This document shows, piece after piece, positions 15,941 to 25,226 of a stretch of DNA of 64,000 bases. The notes under the pieces are model-generated. The model did no database searches, was not told where the DNA came from, and worked only from the letters and a program-made list of their open reading frames with translations. The translations under genes and the position numbers were made by a program. Position 1 is the stretch's first letter. Every line of letters starts with the position of its first letter. This DNA is from Accumulibacter sp964420975 (lineage in GTDB: Bacteria > Pseudomonadota > Gammaproteobacteria > Burkholderiales > Rhodocyclaceae): the NCBI GenBank assembly GCA_964420975.1, contig CAYQVH010000022.1, forward strand, positions 4,915 to 68,914, written 5' to 3'.

Positions 15941-18238
15941 ATGAAGAGGCGTATCAGGCAAGTTGTGCCCTTGTTGCTGGCAGCAGGGCTCGGCTATGCA
16001 GCGGCGGGTGGCGTGCTGGCGGCGGAATCGCTGCAGGACGTCATGAAACGCCGCAGTCTGTCGCAGCAGGACCTGCTGGCGGCGGCGAAAACCTATGTGC
16101 CCACCGGCAAGCGCGACGAGTTTGTCGCCTTTTCGTCGGGCGGTCAGTCGGGGCAGGTGATCGTCTACGGGATTCCGTCGATGCGCATCCTCAAGTACAT
16201 CGGCGTGTTTACGCCGGAACCCTGGCAGGGCTACGGGTTTGACGAGCAATCCAAGGCCGTGTTGCGCGGCGGCAACATCGACGGCAAGGAGATCACCTGG
16301 GGTGACACGCATCACCCGGCAATCTCCGAGACGCAGGGCAAGTACGACGGGCAGTTCCTGTTCATCAACGACAAGGCGAACCCGCGGCTGGCGGTGATCG
16401 ACCTGCGTGACTTCGAGACCAAGCAGATCGTCAGCAATCCGGTCTACAAGTCCGAGCACGGTGGCGCCTTCGTCACGCCCAATACCGAATACGTGATCGA
16501 GGCGGCGCAATATCCGGCGCCGCTCGAGAACCGCAAGTTCTACCCGCTCGAGGAGTTCAACGAGAAGTACCGCGGGGGCGTCACCTACTGGAAGTTCGAC
16601 CGCAAAGCCGGTCGTCTTGACCCCAAACAGTCGTTCTCGGTCGAATTGCCGCCGTACAGCCAGGATCTCTCCGACGCCGGCAAGGGGCCGTCAGACGGCT
16701 GGTCCTTTACCAACTCGTTCTGTAGCGAGCGCTACGTCGGTGGCATCGAGAAGGGGCGTCCGCCGTACGAAGCGGGTTGCTCGGCCAAGGACACCGACTA
16801 CCTGCACGTGATCAACTGGAAAAAGGCTGCCGAGCTGGTGGCTGCGGGCAAGGCGAAGAAGATCAACGGTCACGACGTGCTGATGATCGACACCGCCGTC
16901 AAGGAAGGCATTCTTTTCCTGATTCCGGAACCGAAGTCGCCACACGGCGTGGATGTCACGCCCGATGGCAAGTACATCACGGTTTCCGGCAAGCTCGACA
17001 CGCACGTTTCGGTTTATTCGTTCGACAAGATCCAGGCGGCGATCAAGGCCGGCAATTTCGAATCCAAGGATCCCTACGGCATCCCGGTGATCGGTCTCAA
17101 GGACGCGCTGCATACGCAAGTGCAGCTCGGCCTCGGCCCGCTGCACACGCAGTACGATTCCAGGCCGTGCGTCGCCTACACCTCGTTGTACGTCGACTCG
17201 CAGGTCGTGAAGTGGAACTTCTGTGAAGGCAAGGTGCTCGACAAGATCAGCGTGCATTACAACATCGGTCACCTGATGACGATGGAGGGCGACTCGGTCG
17301 ATCCCAAGGGCCGGTACCTGGTGGCGCTGAACAAGCTGGCGATCGACCGCTTCGTTCCGGTCGGTCCGCTGCATCCGCAGAATCACCAGCTGATCGACAT
17401 CAGCGAAGACAAGATGCAGCTGCTGTACGACATGCCGCTGCCGCTTGGCGAGCCGCACTACGTGGTGGCGATCGAGGCGAACAAGTTGAAGCCGGGCGTT
17501 CGCTACAAGGTGGGGACCGACAGCCGGACCGATAAACCGCATCCGGGCGCGGTGCGCGCCGGTGAGGAGAAAACGGTCAAGAAGGGCAACAAGATTGAGG
17601 TCTTCGGCACCCTGATCCGCTCGCACATCACGCCTGAGACGATCGAGGCCGATGTCGGCGACGAAGTGACGATCCATCTCACCAACCTCGAGCGCGCGCA
17701 GGACGAGACGCACGGTTTCGCGATCTCGACCTACAACGTGCATGCCTCGATCGAACCGGGCAAGACGGTGACGGTCAAGTTCAAGGCGGACAAGGAAGGC
17801 GTCTATCCGTACTACTGCACCGAGTTCTGCTCGGCGCTCCACCTTGAAATGCAGGGCTACCTGCTGGTCAAGCCGAAAGGCTGGAAGCCGACCAAGACCG
17901 CCGCCAGCGCCGGCGCCAACTACACCGAAGCCGATTACAAGGCGCAGTTGAAGAAGGTCGCCGATACCCAGGCGGTGATCGATTCGGTCGTCGGCTACAT
18001 CACGAGCGTGAACTACAAGGACTTCCCGGACGTGGTGGCGATGATGGACGACGCTGTCGATCAGCTCGGCAAGGTCAAGGACGCCAAGGCTAAGGCCGAC
18101 GAGGCGGCGGGCAAGAAGGACTGGAACAACGCCGCGCTGTGGACCGAGCAGATCTGGCAGTACCAGGTCAAAGCGGCCGATCTCGGACTGCGGGCGAAGA
18201 CCTATCTCGAACAGAATGGCGCCAAGAAGGTGAAGTAA
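15941..18238 (+). CDS. nosZ: Nitrous oxide reductase, clade II (Sec-exported)
   Basis: A 765-residue periplasmic enzyme reducing N2O to N2. The ATG at 15941 has the motif AGGGAGA at 15928-15934. The leader (VVPLLLAAGLGYAAAGGVLA) lacks a twin-arginine motif, the mark of clade II NosZ. The propeller domain shows the DTHHP motif (H124, H125) for the CuZ cluster. The CuA domain has H591 and C626-x3-C630-x3-H634-x2-M637. After about residue 650 comes a C-terminal helical extension of some 115 residues without CxxCH, unlike the cytochrome-fused NosZ of Epsilonproteobacteria. It is divergent from the copper chaperone operon. Confidence 0.97.
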   Translation: MKRRIRQVVPLLLAAGLGYAAAGGVLAAESLQDVMKRRSLSQQDLLAAAKTYVPTGKRDEFVAFSSGGQSGQVIVYGIPSMRILKYIGVFTPEPWQGYGFDEQSKAVLRGGNIDGKEITWGDTHHPAISETQGKYDGQFLFINDKANPRLAVIDLRDFETKQIVSNPVYKSEHGGAFVTPNTEYVIEAAQYPAPLENRKFYPLEEFNEKYRGGVTYWKFDRKAGRLDPKQSFSVELPPYSQDLSDAGKGPSDGWSFTNSFCSERYVGGIEKGRPPYEAGCSAKDTDYLHVINWKKAAELVAAGKAKKINGHDVLMIDTAVKEGILFLIPEPKSPHGVDVTPDGKYITVSGKLDTHVSVYSFDKIQAAIKAGNFESKDPYGIPVIGLKDALHTQVQLGLGPLHTQYDSRPCVAYTSLYVDSQVVKWNFCEGKVLDKISVHYNIGHLMTMEGDSVDPKGRYLVALNKLAIDRFVPVGPLHPQNHQLIDISEDKMQLLYDMPLPLGEPHYVVAIEANKLKPGVRYKVGTDSRTDKPHPGAVRAGEEKTVKKGNKIEVFGTLIRSHITPETIEADVGDEVTIHLTNLERAQDETHGFAISTYNVHASIEPGKTVTVKFKADKEGVYPYYCTEFCSALHLEMQGYLLVKPKGWKPTKTAASAGANYTEADYKAQLKKVADTQAVIDSVVGYITSVNYKDFPDVVAMMDDAVDQLGKVKDAKAKADEAAGKKDWNNAALWTEQIWQYQVKAADLGLRAKTYLEQNGAKKVK

Positions 18239-18266
18239 GCCGTCGCCACTCGTAGCAGACGTTTCG

Positions 18267-18305
18267 GCGGGGAGCAGAGTCGATCTGGTCCCCGCTTTCT
18301 TGTTT
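18267..18305 (+). terminator. Hairpin after nosZ (possible attenuator)
   Basis: GCGGGGA (18267-18273) can pair with TCCCCGC (18289-18295), followed by a T-rich tail with one C and one G. This may lower expression of the downstream cytochrome genes relative to nosZ. Confidence 0.45.
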
Positions 18306-18319
18306 CGAAAGGAAAGACC

Positions 18320-18628
18320 ATGAAACAGTTGATGACTCTTGTCGGTTTGGCGCTCGCTGTGACGCCGGTTCTGGCGGTCGACGGTGCCAAGCTGTACGCG
18401 GAGAAAACCTGCAACGCGTGTCACGGACCGACGGGGACCAAGCCGTTGATGCCGGACTACCCGAAAATCGCCGGTCAGAACCCGAAATACCTCGAGCGGC
18501 AGATGCTCGACATCAAGAGCGGGGCGCGGGCGAACGGTAATTCGGCAGCGATGAAGGGCGTCATGCACCTCGTCAGCGACGAAGAAATCAAGGCGCTTGC
18601 CGATTATCTCGCCAAACTCAAACCTTGA
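18320..18628 (+). CDS. Monoheme cytochrome c (NosC1-like)
   Basis: A 102-residue exported class I cytochrome c with signal peptide MKQLMTLVGLALAVTPVLA, one heme site CNACH, and a candidate Met ligand in the C-terminal part (MKGVMHLVS). Small cytochromes next to clade II nosZ are thought to pass electrons from the quinol-oxidising NosG/H branch or the bc1 complex to the CuA centre. It has a GAAAGGA ribosome-binding site. Confidence 0.92.
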   Translation: MKQLMTLVGLALAVTPVLAVDGAKLYAEKTCNACHGPTGTKPLMPDYPKIAGQNPKYLERQMLDIKSGARANGNSAAMKGVMHLVSDEEIKALADYLAKLKP

Positions 18629-18681
18629 CGCGGCGCCGATTGGAGGCGTCAAGTCGGGCGCTTGAGCGGCGCTTGACAAGC

Positions 18682-18695
18682 TTGACAATTATCAA
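18682..18695 (+). promoter_or_regulatory. FNR/DNR-type site and promoter upstream of the diheme cytochrome
   Basis: TTGACAATTATCAA matches TTGAT-N4-ATCAA at 9 of 10 positions. A -10-like TACATT at 18718-18723 predicts transcription from about 18730, which puts the site exactly at -41.5. This would be an internal promoter for the diheme cytochrome and the rest of the nos genes. Confidence 0.65.
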
Positions 18696-18762
18696 CGCCA
18701 GTGAAGCGTCGGCTTGATACATTGGCACTGGTCGATACTCACAACAGCAGGGAGTGTGTGCA

Positions 18763-19497
18763 ATGAAACGATTGATACTGGCGGCGTCGCTGGCCATGCT
18801 CGCGGTCTCCGCGCATGCCGGGCCGCCGGCGCCAAAGGCGCAAGGCATCGAGTCGAAGGACTACAAGTGGAACGCCCAGGAAGGCGAGAAGCTCGAAGCG
18901 CTGAAGCTCAAGGGTGACAAGAAGCGTGGCGAAGAAGCCTACGAAGTGTGCGGCGCCTGCCATTTGCCGTCGGGCGCCGGCCGTCCTGACGGTACTTTCC
19001 CGCAGCTCGCCGGGCAGCATACGACGGTGCTGATCAAGCAGATGGCCGACATTCGTGGCGGCTTGCGTGACAACCCGACGATGTACCCCTTCGCCGCCAC
19101 CCTGACCGACCCGCAGGAGCTAGCCGACGTCGCGGCGTACATCGAAGGCTTGTGCATTCCGACCGACCATGGCAAGTACGACGGCAAGGACGCCGACAAG
19201 CAACTGGCCACTGGCAAGGAACTCTACGAGAAGGAGTGCAAGGACTGCCACGGCGCCAACGGCGAAGGCGTCAAGGACAAGTTCTACCCGGTCATCGCTG
19301 GCCAGCACTACAAGTACCTTTTGCGCCAGATGACCGAGATCCGCGACGGTCACCGGCGCAACGCGAATCCGGACATGGTCAAGATCATCAAGAAATACAA
19401 CAACGACCAACTGGTCGCCATTTCGGCTTACCAGGCCAGCCTGGTGATGCCGGGCAATATGTGCAAGGCGAAGCCGGCGCCGGCGAAGAAGAAATAG
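18763..19497 (+). CDS. Diheme cytochrome c (NosC2-like, cytochrome c4 type)
   Basis: A 244-residue exported protein (signal LILAASLAMLAVSAHA) with two cytochrome c domains and heme sites CGACH and CKDCH, each followed by the AGQ(H/Y)xxxLxxQM pattern of c4/c553-type proteins. The ATG at 18763 follows GCAGGGAG. It is a likely electron carrier to NosZ. It has its own FNR-type promoter at 18682. Confidence 0.93.
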   Translation: MKRLILAASLAMLAVSAHAGPPAPKAQGIESKDYKWNAQEGEKLEALKLKGDKKRGEEAYEVCGACHLPSGAGRPDGTFPQLAGQHTTVLIKQMADIRGGLRDNPTMYPFAATLTDPQELADVAAYIEGLCIPTDHGKYDGKDADKQLATGKELYEKECKDCHGANGEGVKDKFYPVIAGQHYKYLLRQMTEIRDGHRRNANPDMVKIIKKYNNDQLVAISAYQASLVMPGNMCKAKPAPAKKK

Positions 19498-19640
19498 CCG
19501 CGGTGGAGACTGTCGCCGCGCACGCGCAGACCGTCTCCTTCTCGCGCCACGGTTGTCTGGAATGATCCGCTGTCCCGGAAGGCAGTTGGCAGCAAGGTCG
19601 GCAGCGCCCAGCGCAGGCGCTGCGAACGAGGATTCACGCC

Positions 19641-20630
19641 ATGTCGGCAGTACCCGCCAGTAAACAGCATCTGATCGTCGCGGCGCTCACCGTTGTGGCG
19701 ACGGCGCTGATGATCGTCGCCTACTTCGCCCCGATCTGGTGGGTCTCGCTGACCGCTCCCAACTATCCGCCGGATGCATTTCCCGATGGCATCCGCATCC
19801 ATTTCCACTTCAACGGGGTCTTCAACGGCTGCAAGGCGGCGGGTAAAGGTTCGCGCATGGCGGGCGAGATCCTGCAGAAAGACATCTCGCACGAAGACGA
19901 GCGCTACAACCCGATCACCGACAAGCACAAGGACGTCAACAAGGGCGCTTTGGGTCTCGATTGCGTCCACGAAATGAACACCATCAACCACTATGTCGGC
20001 ATGTTTCCGATCGCCACCGGGGCGCCGGTCGAGCGTCCGCTGGCCAAGTTCTTTTTCGGCTTCTTTGCCGTGATGCTGCTCGGCTTCATGCTTCCGAAGC
20101 GCGCGCTGCGCGTGCGCGTGCTCGCCGCCGGCTTCGTCGCCATTGCCGCCTGGATGCTCGTCGACCAGTATCTGCTGGGTCATTTGGCGACGCATGTGGC
20201 GAGTTACGTCAGTGAAACCGCGACCTTTTTCAACGAGCCGGAGAAGATCGCGGTCTGGGGTGACAACGTCACCCGCATTAGCCATTTCGTGATCGCCGGA
20301 ACGCTGCTGGCGATGCTGGTCGTCGTCGTCGGCGTCGCCCGGATTCCGGGATTTTCCTTGCTGCTGGCGCTGGTGCCGGCGCTTCTGCCGCTCTATTTCC
20401 TCATCACCTACGCGGGCTGGCTATGGTTTTTCGGGCATAACCTGCACCCCTGGGGGGCTTTCACGGTCAAGCCATTCATGCCGACCGTGTTTGGCGAGGG
20501 TAAGGTGGCGCAGTTTTCGACGTATTCCTACCCCTACTGGGGCTATATCGTGCTGCTTGCCGTCATGGCCTGTCTGCTTCTGGCGCTTCTACTCCGGCGT
20601 CGGCAGATGCGTGAGGGTGCCGCGGAGTAG
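19641..20630 (+). CDS. NosB-like polytopic membrane protein of clade II nos clusters
   Basis: A 329-residue protein with an N-terminal membrane helix (ALTVVATALMIVAYFAPIWW). A long periplasmic loop follows, with two Cys and several His (IRIHFHFNGVFNGCKAAG, GLDCVHEMNTINHYVG). At least four further helices lie in the C-terminal half. This layout matches the membrane protein found between the cytochromes and nosD in clade II clusters. It is needed for N2O respiration in Wolinella-type systems, but its molecular role is unknown. Confidence 0.75.
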   Translation: MSAVPASKQHLIVAALTVVATALMIVAYFAPIWWVSLTAPNYPPDAFPDGIRIHFHFNGVFNGCKAAGKGSRMAGEILQKDISHEDERYNPITDKHKDVNKGALGLDCVHEMNTINHYVGMFPIATGAPVERPLAKFFFGFFAVMLLGFMLPKRALRVRVLAAGFVAIAAWMLVDQYLLGHLATHVASYVSETATFFNEPEKIAVWGDNVTRISHFVIAGTLLAMLVVVVGVARIPGFSLLLALVPALLPLYFLITYAGWLWFFGHNLHPWGAFTVKPFMPTVFGEGKVAQFSTYSYPYWGYIVLLAVMACLLLALLLRRRQMREGAAE

Positions 20631-20633
20631 GCG

Positions 20634-22055
20634 ATGTCTCTTCGTCTGCTGGCGATCGGCGTCGCTTGCGGTCTGGCGCTGGCCGTTCTCCCCTCGCCGC
20701 GTGCCGAGGACGCGCTGACCGCCCTGCAGCGGAGCGGGGCGCGGGGTAGCGCCGGCCGTGTCGACGCTGGGCCGGGCGATCGCCGCTCAGCCGGCATGGA
20801 GACGCCGCTCGCGGCCGGCTGGGGAGGCATCGACGAAAAGGTGGCGATTCCGAAGCAGCCTCGAGTCGCCGGCCTGCCGTTTCTCCAGGACTGGGTGAAT
20901 GCGGCTGCCGAAGGCGCGGTCCTTACGCTTCAACCCGGCCATTACTCGGGGCCGGTAGTGGTTGACAAGGCGCTGACCATCGATGGACAGGGCGCGGTAA
21001 CCGTCGATGGCGGGGGCAAGGGGACGGTGTTCGTCATTGCCGCCGACGGGGTCGTCGTCCGTGGCCTGCGGCTGACGAACTCGGGGTCGGCTCACGACGC
21101 CGACGACGCCTGCCTCAACGTCCGCGGCCATCGCAACCTGATCGAGGAACTACGGCTCGACGACTGTCTGTTTGGCATCGACCTCAAAAAGGCCAACGAC
21201 AACGTCGTGCGCAACAACTTCATCCGCTCGAAGCCCTTCGACCTCGGTACCCGCGGCGACAGCCTGCGCTTGTGGTACAGCCATCGCAACCTGATTACCG
21301 GCAATTGGATCGAAGACGCGCGCGACATGGTCGCCTGGTACGCCAACGACAATCGTTATCTCGACAATGTTTCCCGGCGCAGCCGCTACTCGATCCATTT
21401 CATGTTTGCGGCCAACAACCTGGTCGAGAACAATCGCTTCTACGACAACGCGGTTGGCGTTTATGTCATGTACTCGGGCGGCGGGGCAATTCGCAACAAC
21501 CTGTTCTCGCACGCCAACGGTCCGACCGGGATGGCGGTCGGTTTCAAGGAGGCGTCCGACGTTCTCGTTGAAGGCAACGAGATCATCTATTGTGCGGTCG
21601 GCGTCGGTCTCGACATGTCGCCGTTCGAGCCCGAGAGCACGATCACGATCCGTGGTAACCGCATCGCCTACAACGGCATTGGCATCAGTTTTCTTGCCGA
21701 CAAGGAAGGAACGCTGATCGAGGGCAACCGCTTCGAAGGCAACCTGTCGCAAGTGGCGATGGGCGACAGCGGCAGTGCACGCAACAACGTCTGGCGGGGC
21801 AACTACTGGGACGACTACCAAGGCTTTGACCGCAACCGAGACAACGTTGGCGATCGGCCACACGAGCTTTACGCCTACGCCGATCAGTTGTGGATGGCGG
21901 TTCCCTACGCGCGCTTCTTCCGTAACGCACCGATGATGGAAGTGCTGGATTTTCTCGAGCGTCTGGCCCCCTTCTCGGCGCCGGTGCTGCTGCTGCGCGA
22001 CCAGCAGCCGGTGTTCGACAAGGCGTCGGCGAATACGGCCAAGGCAGCCGGATGA
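20634..22055 (+). CDS. nosD: NosD, periplasmic copper-processing beta-helix protein
   Basis: A 473-residue exported protein (signal LLAIGVACGLALAVLPSPRA) made of parallel beta-helix (CASH/PbH1) repeats, such as GNWIEDARDMVAWYANDNRY and VENNRFYDNAVGVYVMYSGG. NosD works with the NosFY ABC transporter in building the CuZ site of NosZ. It starts three bases after the NosB-like gene and overlaps the next gene (ATGA). Residues 25-80 are low in complexity and weakly conserved. Confidence 0.93.
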   Translation: MSLRLLAIGVACGLALAVLPSPRAEDALTALQRSGARGSAGRVDAGPGDRRSAGMETPLAAGWGGIDEKVAIPKQPRVAGLPFLQDWVNAAAEGAVLTLQPGHYSGPVVVDKALTIDGQGAVTVDGGGKGTVFVIAADGVVVRGLRLTNSGSAHDADDACLNVRGHRNLIEELRLDDCLFGIDLKKANDNVVRNNFIRSKPFDLGTRGDSLRLWYSHRNLITGNWIEDARDMVAWYANDNRYLDNVSRRSRYSIHFMFAANNLVENNRFYDNAVGVYVMYSGGGAIRNNLFSHANGPTGMAVGFKEASDVLVEGNEIIYCAVGVGLDMSPFEPESTITIRGNRIAYNGIGISFLADKEGTLIEGNRFEGNLSQVAMGDSGSARNNVWRGNYWDDYQGFDRNRDNVGDRPHELYAYADQLWMAVPYARFFRNAPMMEVLDFLERLAPFSAPVLLLRDQQPVFDKASANTAKAAG

Positions 22056-22927
22056 AAGACGCTGACGACGACGCCGCGACCACGCCTGCGACGCCGATGC
22101 CGGTGGCCGCCGGATGGCGGGCGGTGGCGCGCAAACCGTCTGCGCGTCGTCGCTTCATTCGCTCGGCGGTGATGGTCGGCGGCGTTCTCTCTTTGGCGTT
22201 GCTCGGATACGTTCCGGTTGCCAGCGCCAAAAAGCCGCGCCTGCGACCTCCCGGTGCGCTCGAAGAAGACGATTTCCTCGCCTCGTGCATCAAGTGTGGA
22301 CAATGTGTCCAGGTCTGCCCGGTCGCCGCGATCAAACTCGACGACATCGACAGCGGCTTTGGAATCGGTGTCCCCTACATCGACGCCCGCCAACAGGCGT
22401 GCGACTTCTCGTGCGACGCCGTGCAGTGCGTCCTCGCCTGCCCGACCGGATCGTTGACCTACCGCAAGCCGGCGGCACTGAAAACCCGTCACGGCGTGCC
22501 GCTGGCGCACGCACCGTTGCTTAAGGCCAAGGAAAAGGATCCTGAACCGACGCTGAACCTGGCCGAGCGAATCGGGCTCGCCCGCCTGACGCGGCCCGAA
22601 GCGTGTCTGGCGGTGCAGGGGAAGGGATTCGAGGGACTGGCGCGCGGACCCGAGTACCGCGGTCGCTTGCGCTATCTCGCCGTCGACCGTTGGCGGCCGG
22701 TGCCGGTGCGAGAGCAGCCGTATGCGCGGGCGCTGTGCGATCTGTGCGTCACCGAATGCCCGATCGGTGACGCGATAGCGATGGTCGAGCAGGTCGACGT
22801 CGATGGCCGCAAGTACTACCGGCCGCAGGTGCGCGAGCAGTGCGTTGGCTGTGGCGTCTGCGAAATGATCTGCCCGGTCGAGCCGGCGGCGATCACCGTC
22901 ACGCCGCGCGAACCGTGGAGCGCCTGA
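22052..22927 (+). CDS. nosG: NosG (NapG-like) 4Fe-4S ferredoxin-type protein
   Basis: A 291-residue protein with a twin-arginine-like leader (ARRRFIRSAVMVGGVLSLAL) and four iron-sulfur motifs: CIKCGQCVQVCP, CDFSCDAVQCVLACP, CDLCVTECP and CVGCGVCEMICP. It is the periplasmic half of a NapGH-type menaquinol or ubiquinol dehydrogenase proposed to feed clade II NosZ. Overlaps of four bases (nosD) and one base (nosH) indicate tight coupling. Confidence 0.9.
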   Translation: MKDADDDAATTPATPMPVAAGWRAVARKPSARRRFIRSAVMVGGVLSLALLGYVPVASAKKPRLRPPGALEEDDFLASCIKCGQCVQVCPVAAIKLDDIDSGFGIGVPYIDARQQACDFSCDAVQCVLACPTGSLTYRKPAALKTRHGVPLAHAPLLKAKEKDPEPTLNLAERIGLARLTRPEACLAVQGKGFEGLARGPEYRGRLRYLAVDRWRPVPVREQPYARALCDLCVTECPIGDAIAMVEQVDVDGRKYYRPQVREQCVGCGVCEMICPVEPAAITVTPREPWSA

Positions 22928-23889
22928 TGAGTGGTCTTGAACGCCTGCGCGTGATGTTCGGAGCAGCGCCCCGGAAGCCCTTGGTGGTGACGCCTGAAGC
23001 CAGAAAGGTGCACAGCCTGAAGCGCATGACGAAAGCCGAGTTCGAGGCGATGAAGGAGCATGCGCGTGCCCACAAGCTGGTCAACCACAAGTGGCGCAAC
23101 CGGCGCTGGCTGGTTCTGATCGTCGTCAATCTGTTGTTTACTTTCTCTTTTTGGCTCGACATCCAGATTCTCGAAGGCGCGCTGACGGCGTCGCGGTTCG
23201 TCGGCTTCCACCTGATCGATCTCAACTCGGCGTGGCAGGTGATGCTGGCGCACAAGCACGTCATCGTCAATCTGTTCATCGGCACCGCGACCGTCTTCTT
23301 CCTCTGGGTGCTGCTTGGCGGGCGCACGTTTTGCTCATGGGTCTGCCCTTACCATCTGTTGGCCGAGTGGTTCGAGTGGCTACATCTGTATTGGGTGGCG
23401 AAAAAGCGGATTACCGACCATGAGTTTCATCGCGGTACGCGGACCGTTTTCTGGCTCGCGTTCTCGCTCCTCGCGTTGCTGAGCGGTTATACCGTCTTCG
23501 AGACCTTGTCGCCGACCGGAATCCTGTCGCGGGCGTTGATCTACGGGCCATCACTGGCGCTCGCCTGGGTCTTGCTGCTGCTCGTTTTCGAGCTGATCTA
23601 TTCGCGTCGCGCCTGGTGTCGCTACGTCTGTCCGATTGGTCTCACCTATGGTATGGTGGGCGCCCTTTCGCCGCTGCGGGTCCAGTACCGACTCGAACAG
23701 TGCTTCCACGAGGGGGATTGCCGCAAGGTCTGCCTGGTACCGCACGTCCTCGACGTCGTCATCAAAGGTCGTGCTGCGGATCTGGTGACGCCGATCGGCC
23801 CGGACTGCACGCGGTGCGGACTGTGCATCGACGCCTGTCCGAGCGGGGCGCTCGTTTTCAACGTCAAGGGCTTGCAGAAGCTGCTGTAG
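22927..23889 (+). CDS. nosH: NosH (NapH-like) membrane ferredoxin-type quinol dehydrogenase subunit
   Basis: A 320-residue protein with four to five membrane helices, two cytoplasmic C-x3-CP motifs (CSWVCPYHLL and CRYVCPIGL) and one classical 4Fe-4S site at the C-terminus (CTRCGLCIDACP). A further Cys pair lies in CFHEGDCRKVC. This is the NapH/NosR C-terminal fold. With NosG it should carry electrons from quinol across the membrane. The start ATG at 22927 overlaps the nosG stop. Confidence 0.92.
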   Translation: MSGLERLRVMFGAAPRKPLVVTPEARKVHSLKRMTKAEFEAMKEHARAHKLVNHKWRNRRWLVLIVVNLLFTFSFWLDIQILEGALTASRFVGFHLIDLNSAWQVMLAHKHVIVNLFIGTATVFFLWVLLGGRTFCSWVCPYHLLAEWFEWLHLYWVAKKRITDHEFHRGTRTVFWLAFSLLALLSGYTVFETLSPTGILSRALIYGPSLALAWVLLLLVFELIYSRRAWCRYVCPIGLTYGMVGALSPLRVQYRLEQCFHEGDCRKVCLVPHVLDVVIKGRAADLVTPIGPDCTRCGLCIDACPSGALVFNVKGLQKLL

Positions 23890-23899
23890 AACAACCGGC

Positions 23900-24772
23900 A
23901 TGATCGATCTGGCAGGCGTCGGCAAACACTTCAAAAAGCATCGCGTTCTTGACGACGTTAACCTCGAAGTCGCGCTCGGCGAGCGGATTGCGCTCATCGG
24001 CTCCAACGGTGCTGGCAAGACGACGCTGATCCGCTGCCTGCTCGGCGAATACACGCACCAGGGGAGGGTGTCGATCGACGGTCGCGATCCGCGGCGCGAG
24101 CGGACGCAAGTGCTGGGCAAGGTCGGTTTCGTCCCGCAGTTGCCGCCGCCGCTCAAGATGCCGGTCGGCCAACTGGTGAATTTCGCGGCGGCGGTCTGCG
24201 CGTCGGACGCCGGTCGCATCGACGCCGTCGCGCGTCGCCTCGGTCTCAATCTCGACGACATTCGGGCGCGTCCGTTCATCCGCTTGTCGGGAGGCATGAA
24301 GCAGAAACTGCTGATTGCCATCGCGCTCGGCCGCGATACGCAACTGCTGGTGATGGACGAGCCGGCCGCCAACCTCGACCCCGAGGCGCGTCACGTCTTC
24401 TTCGCGCTGCTCGCCGAACGAGTCACGAAGACGACGATGATCATTTCCAGCCATCGCCTTGACGAGGTGGCCGCGCTGGTCAATCGCGTCGTCGAGATGG
24501 ATACGGGCCGCATCGTCCTCGACGACCGGGTGGCGGAGGAATCTCGCCTGACCGCGCTGTTTCAGGTGCATCTGACGCTGGCGCGAGCCGACGCGGCGAT
24601 CGCCAAGACGCTTGCCGGCTGGCAGTTTGCCGATCGTTGCGACGGTGTCGAGTGGCATGGCCTCGTTTCCGGGCCCGATCGGTTGCGCTTTCTCGGCGTC
24701 GTTGCGCGCTACGTCGGCGTCTTGTCGCGCATCGAAATGCGCGAAGTCGACCCCGCGGTCGTCCTTCAATAG
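23900..24772 (+). CDS. nosF: NosF, ATP-binding protein of the NosFY(D) ABC transporter
   Basis: A 290-residue ABC ATPase with Walker A GSNGAGKTT, Q-loop in VGFVPQLPPPLKM, signature LSGGMKQKL and Walker B LLVMDEPAANLD, followed by an H-loop (IISSHRLDEV). The C-terminal part is an extra regulatory domain. It energises NosY for assembly of the CuZ site. It lies ten bases after nosH. Confidence 0.95.
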   Translation: MIDLAGVGKHFKKHRVLDDVNLEVALGERIALIGSNGAGKTTLIRCLLGEYTHQGRVSIDGRDPRRERTQVLGKVGFVPQLPPPLKMPVGQLVNFAAAVCASDAGRIDAVARRLGLNLDDIRARPFIRLSGGMKQKLLIAIALGRDTQLLVMDEPAANLDPEARHVFFALLAERVTKTTMIISSHRLDEVAALVNRVVEMDTGRIVLDDRVAEESRLTALFQVHLTLARADAAIAKTLAGWQFADRCDGVEWHGLVSGPDRLRFLGVVARYVGVLSRIEMREVDPAVVLQ

Positions 24773-24773
24773 C

Positions 24774-25226
24774 GTGCATCAAGTCTATCCCCGACGCCGT
24801 TTCGTTCTTCTGCTGCTCGGCGGCACCGTCGTCTCTCGACTCGCCGCGTGCGGTCGCGAGCCGGAGAGCGGCCCGGTGGCGATCAAATGGGATCGCGACA
24901 CCGACGCCAGATGCGGAATGGCGATCAGCGATCGGCGTTTCGCGGCTCAGATTCGTGACCCCGAGTATAAGGTCTGGAAGTTCGACGACGTCGGCTGCGC
25001 CGTCTTCTGGCTCACGCAGCGCGCCTTTAACGAGGAGTCGCCGAACGTCGAGTTCTGGGTGGCCGACTACGGCAACGAAGGCGTCTGGCTGGACGCTCGC
25101 CGCGCCCACTATCTGGCCGGCCCGAGAAGCCCGATGGGGTATCAGTTTGCGGCGCTTGCCGGCCCGCAAACGGATACCCTGCCTTACCCGCAGATGAAGG
25201 AGCGCCTGCTGGCGCGCGGCAAGTGA
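24774..25226 (+). CDS. nosL: NosL, copper(I) chaperone lipoprotein
   Basis: A 150-residue outer-membrane lipoprotein with a signal containing RRRFVLLLL and the lipobox LAAC (C26), followed by the NosL core with the copper motif CGMAISDRRF and the conserved VGCAVFWL region. NosL supplies Cu(I) to NosD/NosZ. The GTG at 24774, one base after the nosF stop, is chosen because it starts directly before the leader. The gene ends at TGA, where a palindromic element begins at the very next base. Confidence 0.93.
   Translation: MHQVYPRRRFVLLLLGGTVVSRLAACGREPESGPVAIKWDRDTDARCGMAISDRRFAAQIRDPEYKVWKFDDVGCAVFWLTQRAFNEESPNVEFWVADYGNEGVWLDARRAHYLAGPRSPMGYQFAALAGPQTDTLPYPQMKERLLARGK

Noticed and set aside
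19498..19640. GGAGAC...GTCTCC hairpin between the diheme cytochrome and NosB-like genes
   Set aside because: Short stem, long loop and no T tail; not convincing as a terminator.
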